Notes: a model not told the origin generated them from the sequence alone. A stretch of DNA of 64,000 nucleotides from Triatoma infestans (GCA_011037195.1 JAAEAF010001116.1:124001-188000); one strand, 5' to 3'; shown: positions 34,600 through 47,530, counted from the stretch's first letter. Numbers and translations are program-made.

Positions 34600-35236
34600 A
34601 AATTCCTGCTATAAAGTGAACAAAATTAACATCACTTTTCGATAGATTGATGGTCATAGAGTCAGCAATTTTTCTATCTCCATTCTTCAGTAACGAGACA
34701 GACAGGGAGAGAGAGAGACGGATAATTCTATCCTTAAAGATTTACCATTTTTACAGTAACTAACAAACAAGAAAATCCTACAAGAAATCATGAGGAAATA
34801 ATCGGCACTAACGGGGAAATAATGTTGGATTACGGGCAAGTCTAGCAGTGATTAGTGTTGATGGATTGGTGGATTATGATGTGATAAGCTGTGATTAGCG
34901 TACTAGAAAAGGGGGTTGGTTAGATTTAATGTGCTGATTGAACGGGATTTTGTGGTTGGAATGAAAATTGATATCATGTTGGAAAATTTAGAAATCAAAA
35001 TGTAAATTTTGTGGTGGTGAATTTTGGTTTGAATGAATGACTGGTTGTTTTGAAGTAATTTCGGGTACTTTTAACATTTAAAATGTGTTAAAGTGGGTTT
35101 TTGGTAAAATTTGAGTAGTACAAGAAAGAGACGATATGATAGGTGCGCGTTTACAGAGGACGGCCATCGTGAATTAGTTGCTAACCCTACACGGATTATG
35201 ACGGCTTAAGATGTTTTTGTAGAATTTGCTAGAGTT
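34600..35236. other. Unassigned stretch
   Basis: No gene recognised. The segment has T- and G-rich runs on the plus strand and no clear repeat A blocks. Confidence 0.4.
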
Positions 35237-35299
35237 GTGGCCTTCAAAAGCTTCCTGTTCCTCCTGCAACTTATTTTTTTTCCATTTCTCTTTTTTACT

Positions 35300-35614
35300 A
35301 ACAAAAATGAAGTGTCTGAAGAAATAAAAGCTCGTATTACTAGTGGAAATAGATGCTTCTGGGCTCTAAAGAAAGTCTTACGCTACAAAGCACTGTCAAT
35401 AAAAGGAAAGGTCGTTATATATAAGACCGTATTATGGCCAATTGTCACGTACGGGAGTGAATTGTGGACTCTGACAAAGGCTGATGAAAATACCCTCAAT
35501 GTATGGGAGAGAAAGATATTGAGGAGAATTTTCGGACCTATAAGGGAAGGTGACAGGTCGAGAATCAGGACCAACCAAGAGCTGAAGGAGCTGTATAAAG
35601 ACCAGGATTTTTAA
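35300..35614 (+). pseudogene. Non-LTR RT fragment abutting repeat A
   Basis: The plus frame (open 35237-35614) carries EEIKARITSGNRCFWALKKV, SIKGKVVIYKTVLWPIVTYG, SELWTLTKADENTLNVWERK and ILRRIFGPI, then a sudden stop. This is the thumb and early C-terminal region of the same broad class as at 33.2 kb but a different sequence. It is truncated at both ends. The first about 25 codons of the open frame (hydrophobic) are not part of the match. The 3' end runs directly into a repeat A module. Confidence 0.75.
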
Positions 35615-36235
35615 TTTCGCAATTTTCTCGAAAACGGCTCCTACAATTTTCTTTAAACTTCTTATCTTATTTACATAAATATGTATGACTTTTATTTGAT
35701 ACATTTTCTCTGGAAAGATTGATTTTTTTGGGTGGTTCTAAAGGGAACAGAGCGTTATGCTTTCTTCTAAAGAGCCACTTCAGTACAATATATATTTTTA
35801 CCACTTACATAATATTAATTATACATTCGAACCGTTAACAGAAACCTAAATTTGGAGAAACTTGGTCAACCAGATGTGCGATTATATTAGAAGGAGATTT
35901 TTGAATTTTTTGAAATTTTCCAGAAAATTGGTTGCAACGATTTTCTTCAAATTAGGAAAGCACAGGGCACAGATAGAACCGTTAAGAATAAATAATTTTG
36001 GAGGTGTATTGAGGGTTTGTCAGTCAGTTAGGTTCAAATTTACAGCGTACACGAGCTTTGTTGGTTTTGACCGCTTCACACAAGTCGCTCAGGTATACAA
36101 GTATAAACCCTATCACATTTTTTTTTGGCCAGCCCACTAATGTTTGGAAATGTTGCAGTTTAAAGAAAATTTGGTAATTAAATTGTATTAATTGGGTCGA
36201 GTGTGTGTATTCTACACCAGATTTTTTATCTTGTT
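35605..36235 (+). repeat. Repeat A copy, plus orientation, with tail
   Basis: It starts mid-module with 'cgcaattttctcgaaaacgg', then a G-rich block (35730), 'ttggtcaaccagatgtgcga' and ends with 'gtgtgtattctacaccagat' (36201). Confidence 0.7.
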
Positions 36236-36239
36236 CTCA

Positions 36240-37340
36240 GGAATGGGGTGATATTTTGAAATATAGAATGAGGCGTTTTCCACGATTTGTCAATAACTTG
36301 AGGAAAAGTGGCACGCCAATATTCAACGCTTGATATAATGTTGAGGGAATGATTTAATGATGTGAAACTGACACTAAGCCCACACTTTGTATCAGAACGA
36401 TTTTACTGAGTAAGGAGAAAACGTGGTAGTGGCCGACCGAAGTGTTATGATGAGTTGGTAGCGTGATGAATGTAGAATGGTGTAGTGTTCTAGCCGTGAG
36501 GCGCCTGAAGAGTTGAAGTGGCTAGCTAAAACTCCAGCTTATTCTAACGGTATATTCTTAATGGGCAAGCATAGTGAATCTGCCAAGGAAGAAGTTATTA
36601 TAGCGATTGATGTTTACTCTTTAAAGTTTATCAAGCGACTGATTTGCACTCTTTAAAGTTGATTTCGTGACTTACTGTTAAGCCCCTCAGACGGTCGAAT
36701 TTTTCAATTTCTCTTACTGTTAGAAACAGCTTTATGGTGAGAGACTGGTTGTCGAAGTTGAAGTCCATTCGTTAAAACAGTATTTGTAGTGGGAGTGTAA
36801 AGGGTGGAATGCTAGTTGATGTGCGCTCGGAGGCTCAGTAGTGGCGCCTTGTCTTATCTTATTTAGCGGTTGCTGATGGAACTATTTAGTCCCGCTTTTG
36901 AGTGGCGATCGAGTGGAACCGTTGACAATATGGGGAGAGACGAAGTCAAAAATAGACTAGGCCAACGAAGAAGGCCCTAAGAGGCTTTTTGCCGTTTTTA
37001 TGTCCTTTTAGGAGTTATTAACTAATTGTTTCATTATCTTTGGACTCGTGCATGCGTTGTAAGACTGCAAGTTGCCTACCCTTCAACTTATGTAACGGGC
37101 ACCCTTTATGAGCAGAGAAGGAGACATTTGTCAACATTTGTAAACTTTTTATCTTTCAGCCGTGCTGAACGGATAACTAGATCCAAGCGTCTAGTGAGAC
37201 GCCAAAGAACAATTCTGGTCCACCAAAGGATATGTTAATGTACTTTCGGTTGGCCACTAAGTTGCAAGCGGCTCCAGATTCAAAGTATTAAGCACGCATG
37301 CTGTGCAGAAGATAAAAGAAAAGTCATCTAAAGAAAACAA
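36240..37340. other. GC-richer unassigned island
   Basis: This 1.1-kb stretch is visibly less AT-rich than its flanks and free of repeat A blocks. A short plus frame (37026-37238) has no recognised motif. A splice-acceptor-like 'ttatctttcag' is at 37149. It could be a promoter/5' exon region, an LTR or an unknown element. Confidence 0.3.
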
Positions 37341-38625
37341 AAAGGAAAACTTCTAAAAGAGTTTTAAACCGGACGAAATGAAAAGTTAATAAGTTTCATT
37401 TATCTTTTTATTTTTTAAAAATCTTTTTTATAAGTAGAACTTAAAAAGGAACTAAGTAGTGTACTTCAACAGGTGAAGATATTAAAGAAAGGAAGACAAA
37501 GAAAACTAATGAAAAAGAGAATTTATGTGAAGATGAATGTGTACCGTTTTTATTCACTTTTTTTTTTTACGAATAATGGCGGCAATAGAGAGCAGCACTT
37601 TACAGACACACATTGAGTTAGTGACTTAATAAAAGAGACGAATAAGAGAAAGAAGACACTAGAGTATAAAAGATGAAAAAAAAGAAGAGAAAATGTTGAT
37701 TATTAAACAAAAGGAAGAAAATGAATGGATTCAAATGGAAATAAATGAAAAAGGACCTTTGTGGAAACGAAAAAGTACGTGTGACTGTTACTTTTTACTT
37801 TTAACTGTTAACTTAGTATAGTTGTTAATTAGCTAATGTGACGTTGGCATTATCTGCTTTGTGTTTTAAGTATCAGTGCTCGTCATTATTCTAACATACT
37901 GGTGTCATCAGAAAGATCTTACCATGGTTGTTATGTGCCTCTTCTAGTCGTCTTTCTGACTGAAGTAATAACATTCCAGAAACTCTTGTGTACTCGCACA
38001 TTGTTGCTGCTATACTTGGATAAGGACTTTATCTTAAAAGGCTTCTCCCCTAATACTATACAATTTCTAGATAAATATTGAATTCCTTTTTGACAGTGAA
38101 TTCTGGTAATTTCATTAACCCTCTCAACATTCATTCTTTGTCTGAATGAAAAAATAATTAAGACACTTTTTATGCAAAGATTTGATCTTGTATAAAATAT
38201 TTTGGAAATTGAAATTAGACAATAAATGATATTAACAGCTAATCAAGCGGAATAAAAACAAATTGTAGACAGGAAGCGCTAAATTAGAGAGACATAACCC
38301 CCCTTATTCGGTCTGCATTCATGTACTTATTGCTGGTTTTCGAAAAACAATATTAAATATATCGCCCAATAGTCGAAGGCAAGACCGGACGATCCTGAAC
38401 ATAATAGAAACATTACGATGCATTAAAAAAAAAAAAAAAATACAAACAAAAAAACATTATCAAGTTGGATGGAACTGACGAGATTCACTCCAGACGCGAG
38501 TCCCTTGATAGGAAACAGAGGATTGGAAGAAGTGATTAGACGGAGTTGCTCAAGAATAGCCTCCAGATCCGCAAACTGGGTGGCGGCCGCAAAAATTAGG
38601 AAAAATTAAAAACATCTTGAGGAGA
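37341..38625. other. Unassigned AT-rich stretch
   Basis: A-rich on the plus strand between 37.3 and 37.8 kb, with a 17-nt A run near 38425. No gene recognised. The patch 38460-38590 is GC-richer and of unknown origin. Confidence 0.4.
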
Positions 38626-38629
38626 CCGA

Positions 38630-38769
38630 CGTCCTGAGTTTGAAAACTGAATTTCGAAATTGATTTCCGGAAATACATATTTTGGGATCTCTTGAATGCG
38701 AAAAAACATTTTTAGCGATTGTCTGTATACATGTATATATGTATGCGTGTATGTTTGTGTGTATGTATG

Positions 38770-38823
<54 letters not shown>

Positions 38824-39590
38824 TTAAAAGACATCTCAAAAATGAAAAGTTGCAAGAAACTCAAACTTGGCCATTTCCATTTAGGCACTATTACCGCATC
38901 AATCACGAAGATTTCGGGCAACACCCATCAACCGGAAGTACGCCTTTAGTGCATGGTTTTTTTTTTTTAGTTTTTCGCGATTTTGTTTATACTTCGTATA
39001 TATTTAATAACTATCACTTTTTTTGCAAAATTTTCTCGGAAAAATTGATTTTTGGGGGGGTTGTGGGGGAATATTAGCGATAGGCTTTCTTCTAAAGTAC
39101 CCTTTTGTATAATATATGGTTTTTACTACCTACATAATTTCATTTATTATACACATTAGAAGAATTGATAGAATTCCAAATTTGAAAAAAAATCGGTTAA
39201 CCGGAAGTATGATTTTACAGAATAGGTTTTTGAGTCTCGAAAACGGTTACAACGAATTTCTTTCATCTTGGAATGTTTGCTGCGTAGATAGATAGAAACT
39301 TAACACTTTTATTTGGATCATTTTTCTGAAACAATTGACTTTAGAGGTGGATTTGAGAACTGTCAGTTAATTGAAATTTTAATTTGCACAAGCTTTCTTG
39401 GTTTTGACATAGAGCGCTCCACATAAGGGCGCTGAGATATAAAGTAAAATCCCCACCACTATTTTTATGGCCAGCCCAACTAAACATTGTAACATTGCAA
39501 TTATAAAGCAAATTTCTTGATTAAATTTATTAATTAGAATAAGTGAAAGTCAGTGAGTGTATCACACCAAATGTGTTTTGTATTCCCTAA
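38630..39590 (+). repeat. Repeat A copy, plus orientation, nearly full length
   Basis: It contains head-side 'tttccggaaatacatatttt', a (TG)n run (38772-38817), 'caagaaactcaaacttgg', 'catcaaccggaagtacgcct', a G-rich tract, then a second module with 'ggttaaccggaagtatgat' and a third with 'aatttctttcatcttgg', ending at 'gtgagtgtatcacaccaaat' (39552). The module period is roughly 250 bp. Confidence 0.8.
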
Positions 39591-39599
39591 TCAGCGATC

Positions 39600-40415
39600 T
39601 ATTTTAGTTACTACGGTAATGGTTAAAATAGTCATCAAATAGTAAAGTAAAAATTAAATATAGTCACTAACACTAAAAATATTACGATAACTGAAAAGTA
39701 ATTAAAAAAAAAAAACAGTAATAATACTTTAACCCTTAAATACATAATAAACAATGTTAGGTACATATATTTTTTATTACATAGCGAAAAAAAAATACAA
39801 CAAAAAAAAAATAGTCATTAAAAAGTTAATTAAACAGTCGTTATAAAGATGTTTATTTCCCTAGATTGTTGTGTTAATCTCGAGAGAGCCAGACGACATT
39901 AACTATATAAAACTAATACAAACTATTTAATTAGATTTCTTTTCAACTAATTTTTGCACTTAATACACGAACACACATTCACACACATACACATACACAG
40001 TTTGGTGGATCATTTTAACTAGTTTAATTAGCAGCACATATAGTGTGAACCATTTTGTTTTTTTGCAGGAATTGAAGTGATTAGACACTGGTTAGAAACC
40101 GAAAAAAATACACTATTTTATAGAAATATTTCTGGTGATTGGTATTATAATTAAACGAAAGTTCTTGTCACACTTCGTTTGACATAATAATGATATCATT
40201 GAAAGGGAAAACTACAGATAGATTAAGCTTTTTAATTAAAATTAGATATTACCAGATTCCAATAAGAAAGGTTGTAACGTGTTTTCTGTTTTATAACATG
40301 TTACACAGCTCTTCATATACTTCAAAAAGAAAAATTCACTATTTTTCAAGAAGGGAAGAAGAAAAAATCTGTTCATACGACATTCTCTTACTGCGGTTAT
40401 AATTTCTTTTAAACT
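39600..40415. other. Unassigned AT-rich stretch
   Basis: No gene recognised. A loose CA-rich tract is at 39965-40000. Short frames at 40190-40454 match nothing known. Confidence 0.4.
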
Positions 40416-40419
40416 TATA

Positions 40420-41010
40420 ATAATTGATTCAAACTTATTACAAATGATGTTCAATTGTCTTCAATTTTATATCAATGGGAGAATCTAAACTCAATGAATT
40501 ACCTTATTGAAAGTAAAGACGTACTTAAAACAAAATTACCTTGGAAGTAAAGACGTACTTCCGGTTAACCGATTTCATTCAAACTCGGCACTTTTGTCTA
40601 CATATTTATAACTAAAATAGTACTTTGGAGGCAAAAAATGACACCACTCCTCCTTCAAAAACTCCTACTTAAATAAATCATCCTGCAGAAATGTTTGAAA
40701 TAAAAATTATAGCTCTTTATACGTATAGTTGTTGTTGTGCTAAGTTTAAAGAAAATCGTAAAAAAAAAAAAAAAAACTGAAAAATCCATTCAGTAGTAAA
40801 GTAAAACTTCCGGATGAGGGATTTTGACAAACAACTTACTGTACAATTTTGCGTTTCTGAGTTACGCAGTTAACACATAAACGCCTAAGCCAATTTCTAA
40901 AACCTCTTTTTATTCGGACTCAGAGAACTTCAAAACGTGTGTTTCCGGTAAAAATACGATATGGTAAATGATCTGATTGCAATACTTCCTCTTTCAGGGG
41001 GAGTTAATAG
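40420..41010 (-). repeat. Repeat A copy, minus orientation
   Basis: Landmarks are 'gtacttccggttaaccga', 'gtactttggaggca', 'gaaatgtttgaaataaa', 'gtaaaacttccggatgaggg', 'gaacttcaaaacgtgtg' and the end 'gattgcaatacttcctct'. A local duplication repeats 'agtaaagacgtactt' (40519 and 40548). Confidence 0.75.
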
Positions 41011-41146
41011 CAATTATAAATATTGGAACCAAAAAATACATTTTAGGTAATCAATTTTTTTTTTTTCACTTTACACTTTGTTTTTAGCTGAAATAGTCAA
41101 TTTATTGTAAAATAATTGTTGTTTTTTGGCTGCAGACCCAATAAAA

Positions 41147-41405
41147 AAAAAAAAAACCTATGGCGCAACAGCCCCTAAAGGATCAAGGCTTGGCAGACGG
41201 CGATATATTGGGGGACGTGTGGTAAGCACGTCGCAGACCCCTCGCCGTTTAGTTCTGACCTTCGCTACCTAGGGCGCTACTAACTGTAGCTTCCCATTTT
41301 TCATCACGATGCTTGATCAACACCGTCACGGGAATCGACTTTGAATTCTCCCAAGAAAGGCGAGTGCGCTAGCCACACTCGACCATTGCGTGAAGATATC
41401 CCCGA
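41147..41405 (-). mobile_element. tRNA-derived SINE, family 3, copy 1
   Basis: About 80% alike to 43.63-43.90 kb by eye. On the minus strand a tRNA-like head carries TAGCGCACTCGCC and a B box-like TCGATTCCCGTGA. The body ends at 'gggctgttgcgccatagg' and is followed by a T run (complement of the A run at 41140-41153). Confidence 0.65.
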
Positions 41406-41559
41406 TGAAAGAAGTATATATTATTGCTGGCAAGATTGTGAAATTTCTTAAGCCTTAAACTGACCAAACACAAAAAAAATAAAACATATTGCATGATGAA
41501 ATAATCAATGGATTCATCATGATCGATTTCATGATCGATAAAAAATGCATCATTATCAC

Positions 41560-41780
41560 TTTCTACTTTCTCTTCCTGCTATCATCAAGAGAAAAAAAAA
41601 ACATTGCGACTTTGTCAACATTTTCGGCAAGGATTTTCCAGCGGAAATTCATGTTTTGATGCTTTCTCGAATATTAATTTTTTCTTTTAGCGATTGGTCT
41701 ATGAGAGAGGGTAGTAGTATGTTTGTATGAAGTATGTCTGTATGTCTATATGCTTGGAACAAAAAAATGTTTCGATAAAA
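41560..41780 (+). repeat. Repeat A head copy, plus orientation, diverged
   Basis: 'actttctcttcctgctatca' head palindrome remnant, 'cattgcgactttgtcaac', 'attttccagcggaaattca' and 'tagcgattggtct'. Confidence 0.55.
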
Positions 41781-43630
41781 CTTAGGAATTACGATTCAAA
41801 GGTTTAGAAAATGCGTTACACAGTTTTGTTTCAGAATTATTGTACTAAATATATATATATATATTTATGTTACATAGTTCTGATTTTTTTTTGTTTTTTT
41901 TGCGTATCAACTACTGTGGTTATTAGTGCCCCCAAATCATTATTTACTTTCTCTTAATAACGCCGCTCGATCTGGGATGACATATGCTGCTAACCTGGCT
42001 TCTTGCACAACACGTTGCTGAACAAGGCGGGGTAGAGCCCCAGGGTTCTTGAACCTTTCCACACGTCCCCACTTATATCATCAATCTAGTGGGGGAGTGT
42101 GGATTATTGTCGTGCCATCCCTTTAATTACCACAAGTAATTTGAGTAAAATTTACGACAATTAAAATTACTTTGGGTGCCATGTTACATCAATATTTTCA
42201 TTCTTATTTTATAATTTACACTTTAACTACATAAATCTATTCTGAGGAGGCTATTTACTATAAAACTAGTTGGGGTGTGCAGTACTTTCAACAAATGTTC
42301 CTGCACCCCCTAAAATGGACTAATCCTAAATTGAACTTAAACCTAGTGGGGTTGAAATACTTCATAGTTCTGTTATTTTTATTTAATACATTTTTTGTAG
42401 GAAATTAATTATGGGGGGACCCCTGTGATATTAATCTTTTTTCTAAACTCTCATTTGAGTAAAATCTACCCCCCCCCCCACACACTTTTACACAGTAGTA
42501 AAGGCAACTAAAACATTTAGTAAAATTTATTAATTTATTATTACATCTGATAATTTTTGTTATATATATGCAAGGGATAATAAAATTAAATTCTTTTAAA
42601 GGATATTATTTGGAATTCTATGAACCGTCATTATCGTGATCATAAATATGAAATTCCTGAAGAAAAACATTCAATAAGTTTTTTTCCAGTCAATTTACTA
42701 GTACGTAATGCAATAATGTAGCAAACAGTATAGGGCAGTAAAGCAAGTGGTTTGGTAAATAAATGAAACATATGAATGTCCTGTAGAGATGAGAGATGAC
42801 AAGATTACATACTCAACTTGAGTTACATTGAACAAACATGTAAGATAGTTACATTAAGTAAACAGTGAAATGACCCGCATTCTTAGACCGCCCACAGCCC
42901 ATGTATCTTGGAGGAGGAAGATATTGATCCTGAAAGGATGAGGGAACAAAAGAGAGGGGGAGGGGACGTCGTCTACTATTATTGTGTGTTTGAGAAGTAA
43001 ATTGAAGAGAAATCATAAAGCGTTTTTTTTAAATATGTTGTCCATAAATCCTGATTCACATATTTAACTTTTGAATCCGTTTTTTCTTTCTCTCTCTCTC
43101 TTTCTACAAATATATGACTTCTCTTTGAAAACCTTACTCTTGGTGGGGAGGAGGAGGGACTCTGGTTTTTAGCTCAATGAATATAGAACAAGAAGAAAAA
43201 CTGCGTGGGGGAGGGGGAGCTTTGGAAGGAGTATCTTGGATCAATGTTGCCAATTTAATATCAACAAAAAAATATAATGGTACTACAGTTGGCAACAATG
43301 CACACATTTGTGTCAACCAGAATATGTATCTATATAAAATAAACTAGGAAATGTAATCATTGTCGTAATTATTGTTCGCAATACGATTGGAACATTAATT
43401 AGGATAAACTGAAACTTTCTATCTTATTATCTATATAATATTAGTTAGTTTATAAATTATTTAGCAAAATAATGAGTTTCAAGAAAATCTCGAGAAAATT
43501 TAATTTAGAGGGGTCCTGGGGGAGCAGGAAGGCTCATGCTTCCTCCAAAAAAGTTGTTTCATTATGTTCACACCCTCCCATTGAAAAAATATTGAAGACA
43601 ATTTATACATTTGGTAAAAATTTTAGATTT
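41781..43630. other. Unassigned stretch
   Basis: It includes an 11-nt poly-C run (42469-42479), a repeat A-like C-rich block (42410-42480) and a GC-richer patch (41950-42140) of unknown nature. No gene recognised. Confidence 0.4.
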
Positions 43631-43633
43631 GAA

Positions 43634-43902
43634 GAACCCTAAAACCCTATGGCGCAACAGCCCATGAAGGGCCAAGGCTTACCAGACGGCAATTTGAATA
43701 GGGGTGCCTGTGGTAACCACGCCGCAGTTTCCACGCCGTTTAGTTCCGCGGCCTTCGCTACCTAGGGCGCTACTAACTGTACCTTCCCACTTTTTATCAC
43801 AATGCTGGGTCAACACCAACTTTGCCCTCACGGGAATCGAACCCTGAATTCTTGCACGAAAGGCGAGTGCGCTAGCCACTAGACCAAAGCGTGAGGACAG
43901 GT
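43634..43902 (-). mobile_element. tRNA-derived SINE, family 3, copy 2
   Basis: On the minus strand it starts near 'ctgtcctcacgctttggt', with A box TAGTGGCTAGCGCA (43881-43868) and B box GGTTCGATTCC (43842-43832). The body matches copy 1 through 'cgccctaggtagcgaaggcc' and ends 'gttgcgccatagggtttta'. The head resembles a tRNA from polymerase III boxes, but it is not a functional tRNA gene. Confidence 0.75.
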
Positions 43903-43964
43903 TTCAAGAAAAATTAGTCAATTATTACATGCAAATTGCAGTAAGAGAATGCTGTATGTAATTC

Positions 43965-44290
43965 GAAATACATTCTTACTTCCGCTTACCCCTAGTAATT
44001 AAGAGGAAAGTATTGCAATCATGCCAGGTTTTTGGAATTGAGTTTTCGTAAACACATATTTTAGGGTCCTCTGAATGGGAAAAAAAATGTCTTTAGCGGG
44101 TGCTGTATGATTGTGTATGTGTTTTAATAGAATATCTCAAGACGGAAAGTTGCAGGAAGTTCGAACTTCGTATTCGATTTAGGCACCACCATTGCATCAG
44201 ACATGAAGATTTCCGGCAAAAACCTATCAACCGGAACTGTGACTTTACTGAAGGTTTTAATCTTTTAACTTTTTTGTGTTTTAATTGGAT
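43965..44290 (+). repeat. Repeat A copy, plus orientation
   Basis: Head 'aagtattgcaatcatgcc', 'tttagggtcctctgaatgg', 'atatctcaagacggaaagtt', 'gaagatttccggcaaaaacc' and 'tcaaccggaactgtgacttt'. It is the closest relative of the 1.07-kb piece. Confidence 0.75.
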
Positions 44291-44559
44291 AAGGATAAAG
44301 TTGTTTGAGTGTAAACACAAGAATTTTTTAAACTTACTTTTGCCACTTGTACTCCCCTGCATGCCTGGTGTGGCAGTTGTAATAATCTAATATAAATAAA
44401 GTTTAGTGAATGTCTAATAAAATGAACTATTACAAAGATTCCACTCATTTTAAAGCATACTAAAATATATTTTTTTATACTTAGGTACTCCACAGCAAAT
44501 ATATGTCAGTCAGTAAGTGCACGCTATTTTATTAACCTTCACGCTTTTATGGTAATCTA

Positions 44560-45740
44560 TCTACCATTACGATATAAACAAGAAAATATTGCACTATAAA
44601 TATTTACTATTTTATTCCATGTACTATAAAATTGGATATGGTTAGTATTATTGTTCCATTGTATATTTCCACCAGCAGTGGTAATATTATGACATTTACA
44701 TAGAAGAAGATGTTGTCATGTTTGAACATGACATTTTCATTTAAATGAAAGCTACCCCCACTCCCCGCACATACAAAAATATACTGTTCTTAGTTTTAGT
44801 TACATATACTTGGCTCTGGCACCACACAGTTGTAACCATTTTTCAGTTACTTTATCTTTATCATAGTATAATATAAAATAATCACTTTTGTTTAGGCTCA
44901 GACTTGATGGGATAGTTAAGAGCATTTGGGAGTATTTACTCCTCTTTGTAGGTTCGATTCTTGTACTAGGCTATTTTTTTTTATATGTGTATAATATACA
45001 AATCATGAAAAAAAAGAGTAAAAAAAAGGAGAAAGATTCATGGTCAGTTTTTTGTAATTATTTTATCGCAAACACAGAACTAAAATAAAAAATATATATG
45101 AAACCAACGTTCCCAAAATGAACATAGAGTCCAATTGTTTTGTTAAAGTAATTGGTATTTTCTTTTTTTCAATTTTATTAACAAAGTTAAAACTGATATA
45201 AAGTTACAGCTTTTATATTTCTTCTTTTTAGTTAATTATTATGTTAGCTTTTCTTTAATGTTTATTAATTTTTCTATTTGTAATGTGTTTGATATACACT
45301 GAAAGAAGTGTTAATATTTTAACAAATTATATTACAGTTTCTTGATCAAGCTCACAATTATTATAATATTATATCATGATAATAGTAGAAGAAATGCTTT
45401 TGGACTTCGTTGAAATAGAAAAATTTTGATATTTAGAATCGGTCTGCCTTAAAGTCCATTTGACATCCATTACCCGATATATAATAGATTTAAATTTATG
45501 ATATTTCAGTACTATCCTATTTAGGGTTACATTTCTTTGCAACCGCCACGCTTCCCTAATCTCTACAGAGACTCCAGTGGCCAGATAGAGAATTAAACAC
45601 GTACTAGATAACCTAAATAGAAAATTAAAATTCTCTACTACTTTAATGGACACTACAATCCAATGATGTGGGGTCAGTCCTCTACATTTCCCCCAGTTGT
45701 TTTTGTTTCTAACGACCGCCATCAAGTTGCGACAAGAAAT
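44560..45740. other. Unassigned AT-rich stretch
   Basis: The 118-codon minus frame at 45369-45725 is the longest here. It contains no motif I recognise and is likely chance or very old debris. No other gene seen. Confidence 0.4.
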
Positions 45741-45744
45741 TGAG

Positions 45745-45965
45745 TTGCTTTCGAGAAATTCGTTAAAAAAAAGGAAAAATCCATTATATAAAGTATTACT
45801 TTCCGTTGAAGGATCCTGATCGAAACCTTATATCAGATTCTTTGGTGATATCCAAACGGAATAAGTATACGATTTGAATATTTCGCGATTTTTCCTTTTC
45901 AATTTAAACAAAAAATCATGCTCAAGTGACCTCAAAACATTGTTTTTAATTACGACAACCTGACA
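45745..45965 (-). repeat. Repeat A fragment, minus orientation
   Basis: 'tccgttgaaggatcctgatc', 'tatccaaacggaataag' and 'gacctcaaaacattgttt' follow the minus-strand order. Confidence 0.55.
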
Positions 45966-45969
45966 AGTA

Positions 45970-46785
45970 TGTGTCCTTCTTATAAAAACAAAGAAAAAGT
46001 AAATTAAACTTTAATGAATTGAATGAATTGATTCTTTTATGCGTCCTGAACCTGATTATTTTATCTGTCGCAAATAAATCCGTTCATCACATTCCAGAAT
46101 TGTAGCAAAAAATTAATAAACAATAAGGTAATTGTTTTATACTCATTCGATTTGTAGATGGAGATAAAATGTTAATTTAAAAAAGATTTAAAGTTTAGAA
46201 CATAGAACTTGTTACTGGCTAAATTAATCGGATTGTGATTTGCAAAATTAGCATGGCTACTATAGATAATATCCGCCATTTCTTGCTAATAACTTGAACT
46301 AATTATCAGTTGGAGAGAATAGAGAGAGAGGATGGGGAATAGAGAAAGTTAGAAGTTGGCACACTATTCTGGCAATAAAGGAGGAGGGGAAGAGCAGGAT
46401 TATTTCTGTATAGAGGACTATAGCTGGAGTGGTGTATTAACCAGGTCACTTAGCCCCAGTACTGGGGATACTAGTTCTTGTACAAGAAGATAAGAAGTAG
46501 TAGGGATTATCACTTTTGTACTAGGTTGTTTTAAACCAATGAAATTTTTATCTACTGAAAATTTAGTATCTCTTTTTAAAACAGCAATTATCTATCAAGA
46601 TCACTCAATTGAAATCAAGAATTTCTACACAAGAATAACGGTTATGTGTTTCAGTACACATAACCTCTGCTCATTCAATAAAGTCAAGTCCGCTAGTAAT
46701 TTGTTTTTCAAAAGAACAACATTCAATGATACGATTTTTGAGGGAGATAAAAACCATATCGAGAATGCGTAAATTGTAAGAAAAA
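45970..46785. other. Unassigned stretch
   Basis: No gene recognised. The patch 46320-46500 is purine-rich and GC-richer. Confidence 0.4.
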
Positions 46786-46789
46786 CAAT

Positions 46790-47530
46790 AGTTTAATGAA
46801 ACCTGTCGATGTTTTTATGGAGAAAAATCACCGAAAACTAAAAAACCTGTTCAGTAAAGTTGCATTTCTGATCAACCGATTTTTCTTCAAACTCCGAATT
46901 TCGGAAGCAAATATAATGCTGATTTATATTATATGATGAAAAAAAAAGAAAGTATTATAAAATAAAATAGTACTTTAGAGGAAAAACATAACCCCACTAC
47001 TCCCCCAAAAACCCCCTTAAATGAATTACGCAGAGGGATATTTCAAACAATGGAACCGTTTTTTGAGGAAATTGTAAAAAACTGGAAAATCCATTTATTA
47101 CAGTGGTACTTCCGGTTGATTGATTTTGTTCAAAACCTTATTGTCGGGTTCCATGCCTAACAAACTAAATATCAAGTTTGAACTTTCTACGATTTGATCT
47201 TTCCGGTTTCCGGGGGTCAGTTTCATGAAAAACACTTGAGTTTCCCGGGTTGAGACCGCGTCAGTGGTTTGGTAGAAGAAATTAACGTTTCGCCCATATT
47301 GCAATGAGCCTCTTCAGGGTCGTTACACCTTGAAAGGTAATGGAGCATTCCTAGAAATGTTTTTCTACGATTATCCATTTTTTGAGTTTGCTGATCACAC
47401 CTAGACAGACAAACACGCACAGACCAATTTCTAAAAAAAATCACTTTTTCGGACTCGGGAGACCTCAAAACGTGTATTTCCGGGGAAAAGGTGATATCGA
47501 CAATTTGACAAGTTGGGAATATTTCTTCTT
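46790..47530 (-). repeat. Repeat A copy, minus orientation, split by a foldback arm
   Basis: 'aaacctgttcagtaaagttg', 'gtggtacttccggttgattg' and 'ctaaatatcaagtttgaact' precede the insertion at 47225. 'gggagacctcaaaacgtgta' and 'aagagaaaataaatag' follow it. Confidence 0.7.
47225..47348 (-). repeat. Penelope-type foldback arm with hammerhead-like core
   Basis: It starts 'atgaaaaacacttgagtt', like the left arm at 52937. On the minus strand it has CUGAAGA (47317-47311), one extra G, stem II GCUCAU/AUGGGC closed by a UGCAAU loop, then GAAA (47291-47288). Stem III is weak. It lies inside a repeat A copy. Confidence 0.5.

Noticed and set aside
36850..36870. Retroviral-type primer-binding site (tggcgcc)
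   Set aside because: Only seven bases match and no LTR boundary lies next to it.
38682..39077. 131-codon frame with a Cys/Val alternating stretch
   Set aside because: The Cys-Val run is a translated GT microsatellite inside repeat A.
45369..45725. 118-codon minus-strand frame
   Set aside because: No recognisable motif, AT-rich codons and no supporting context; likely chance.
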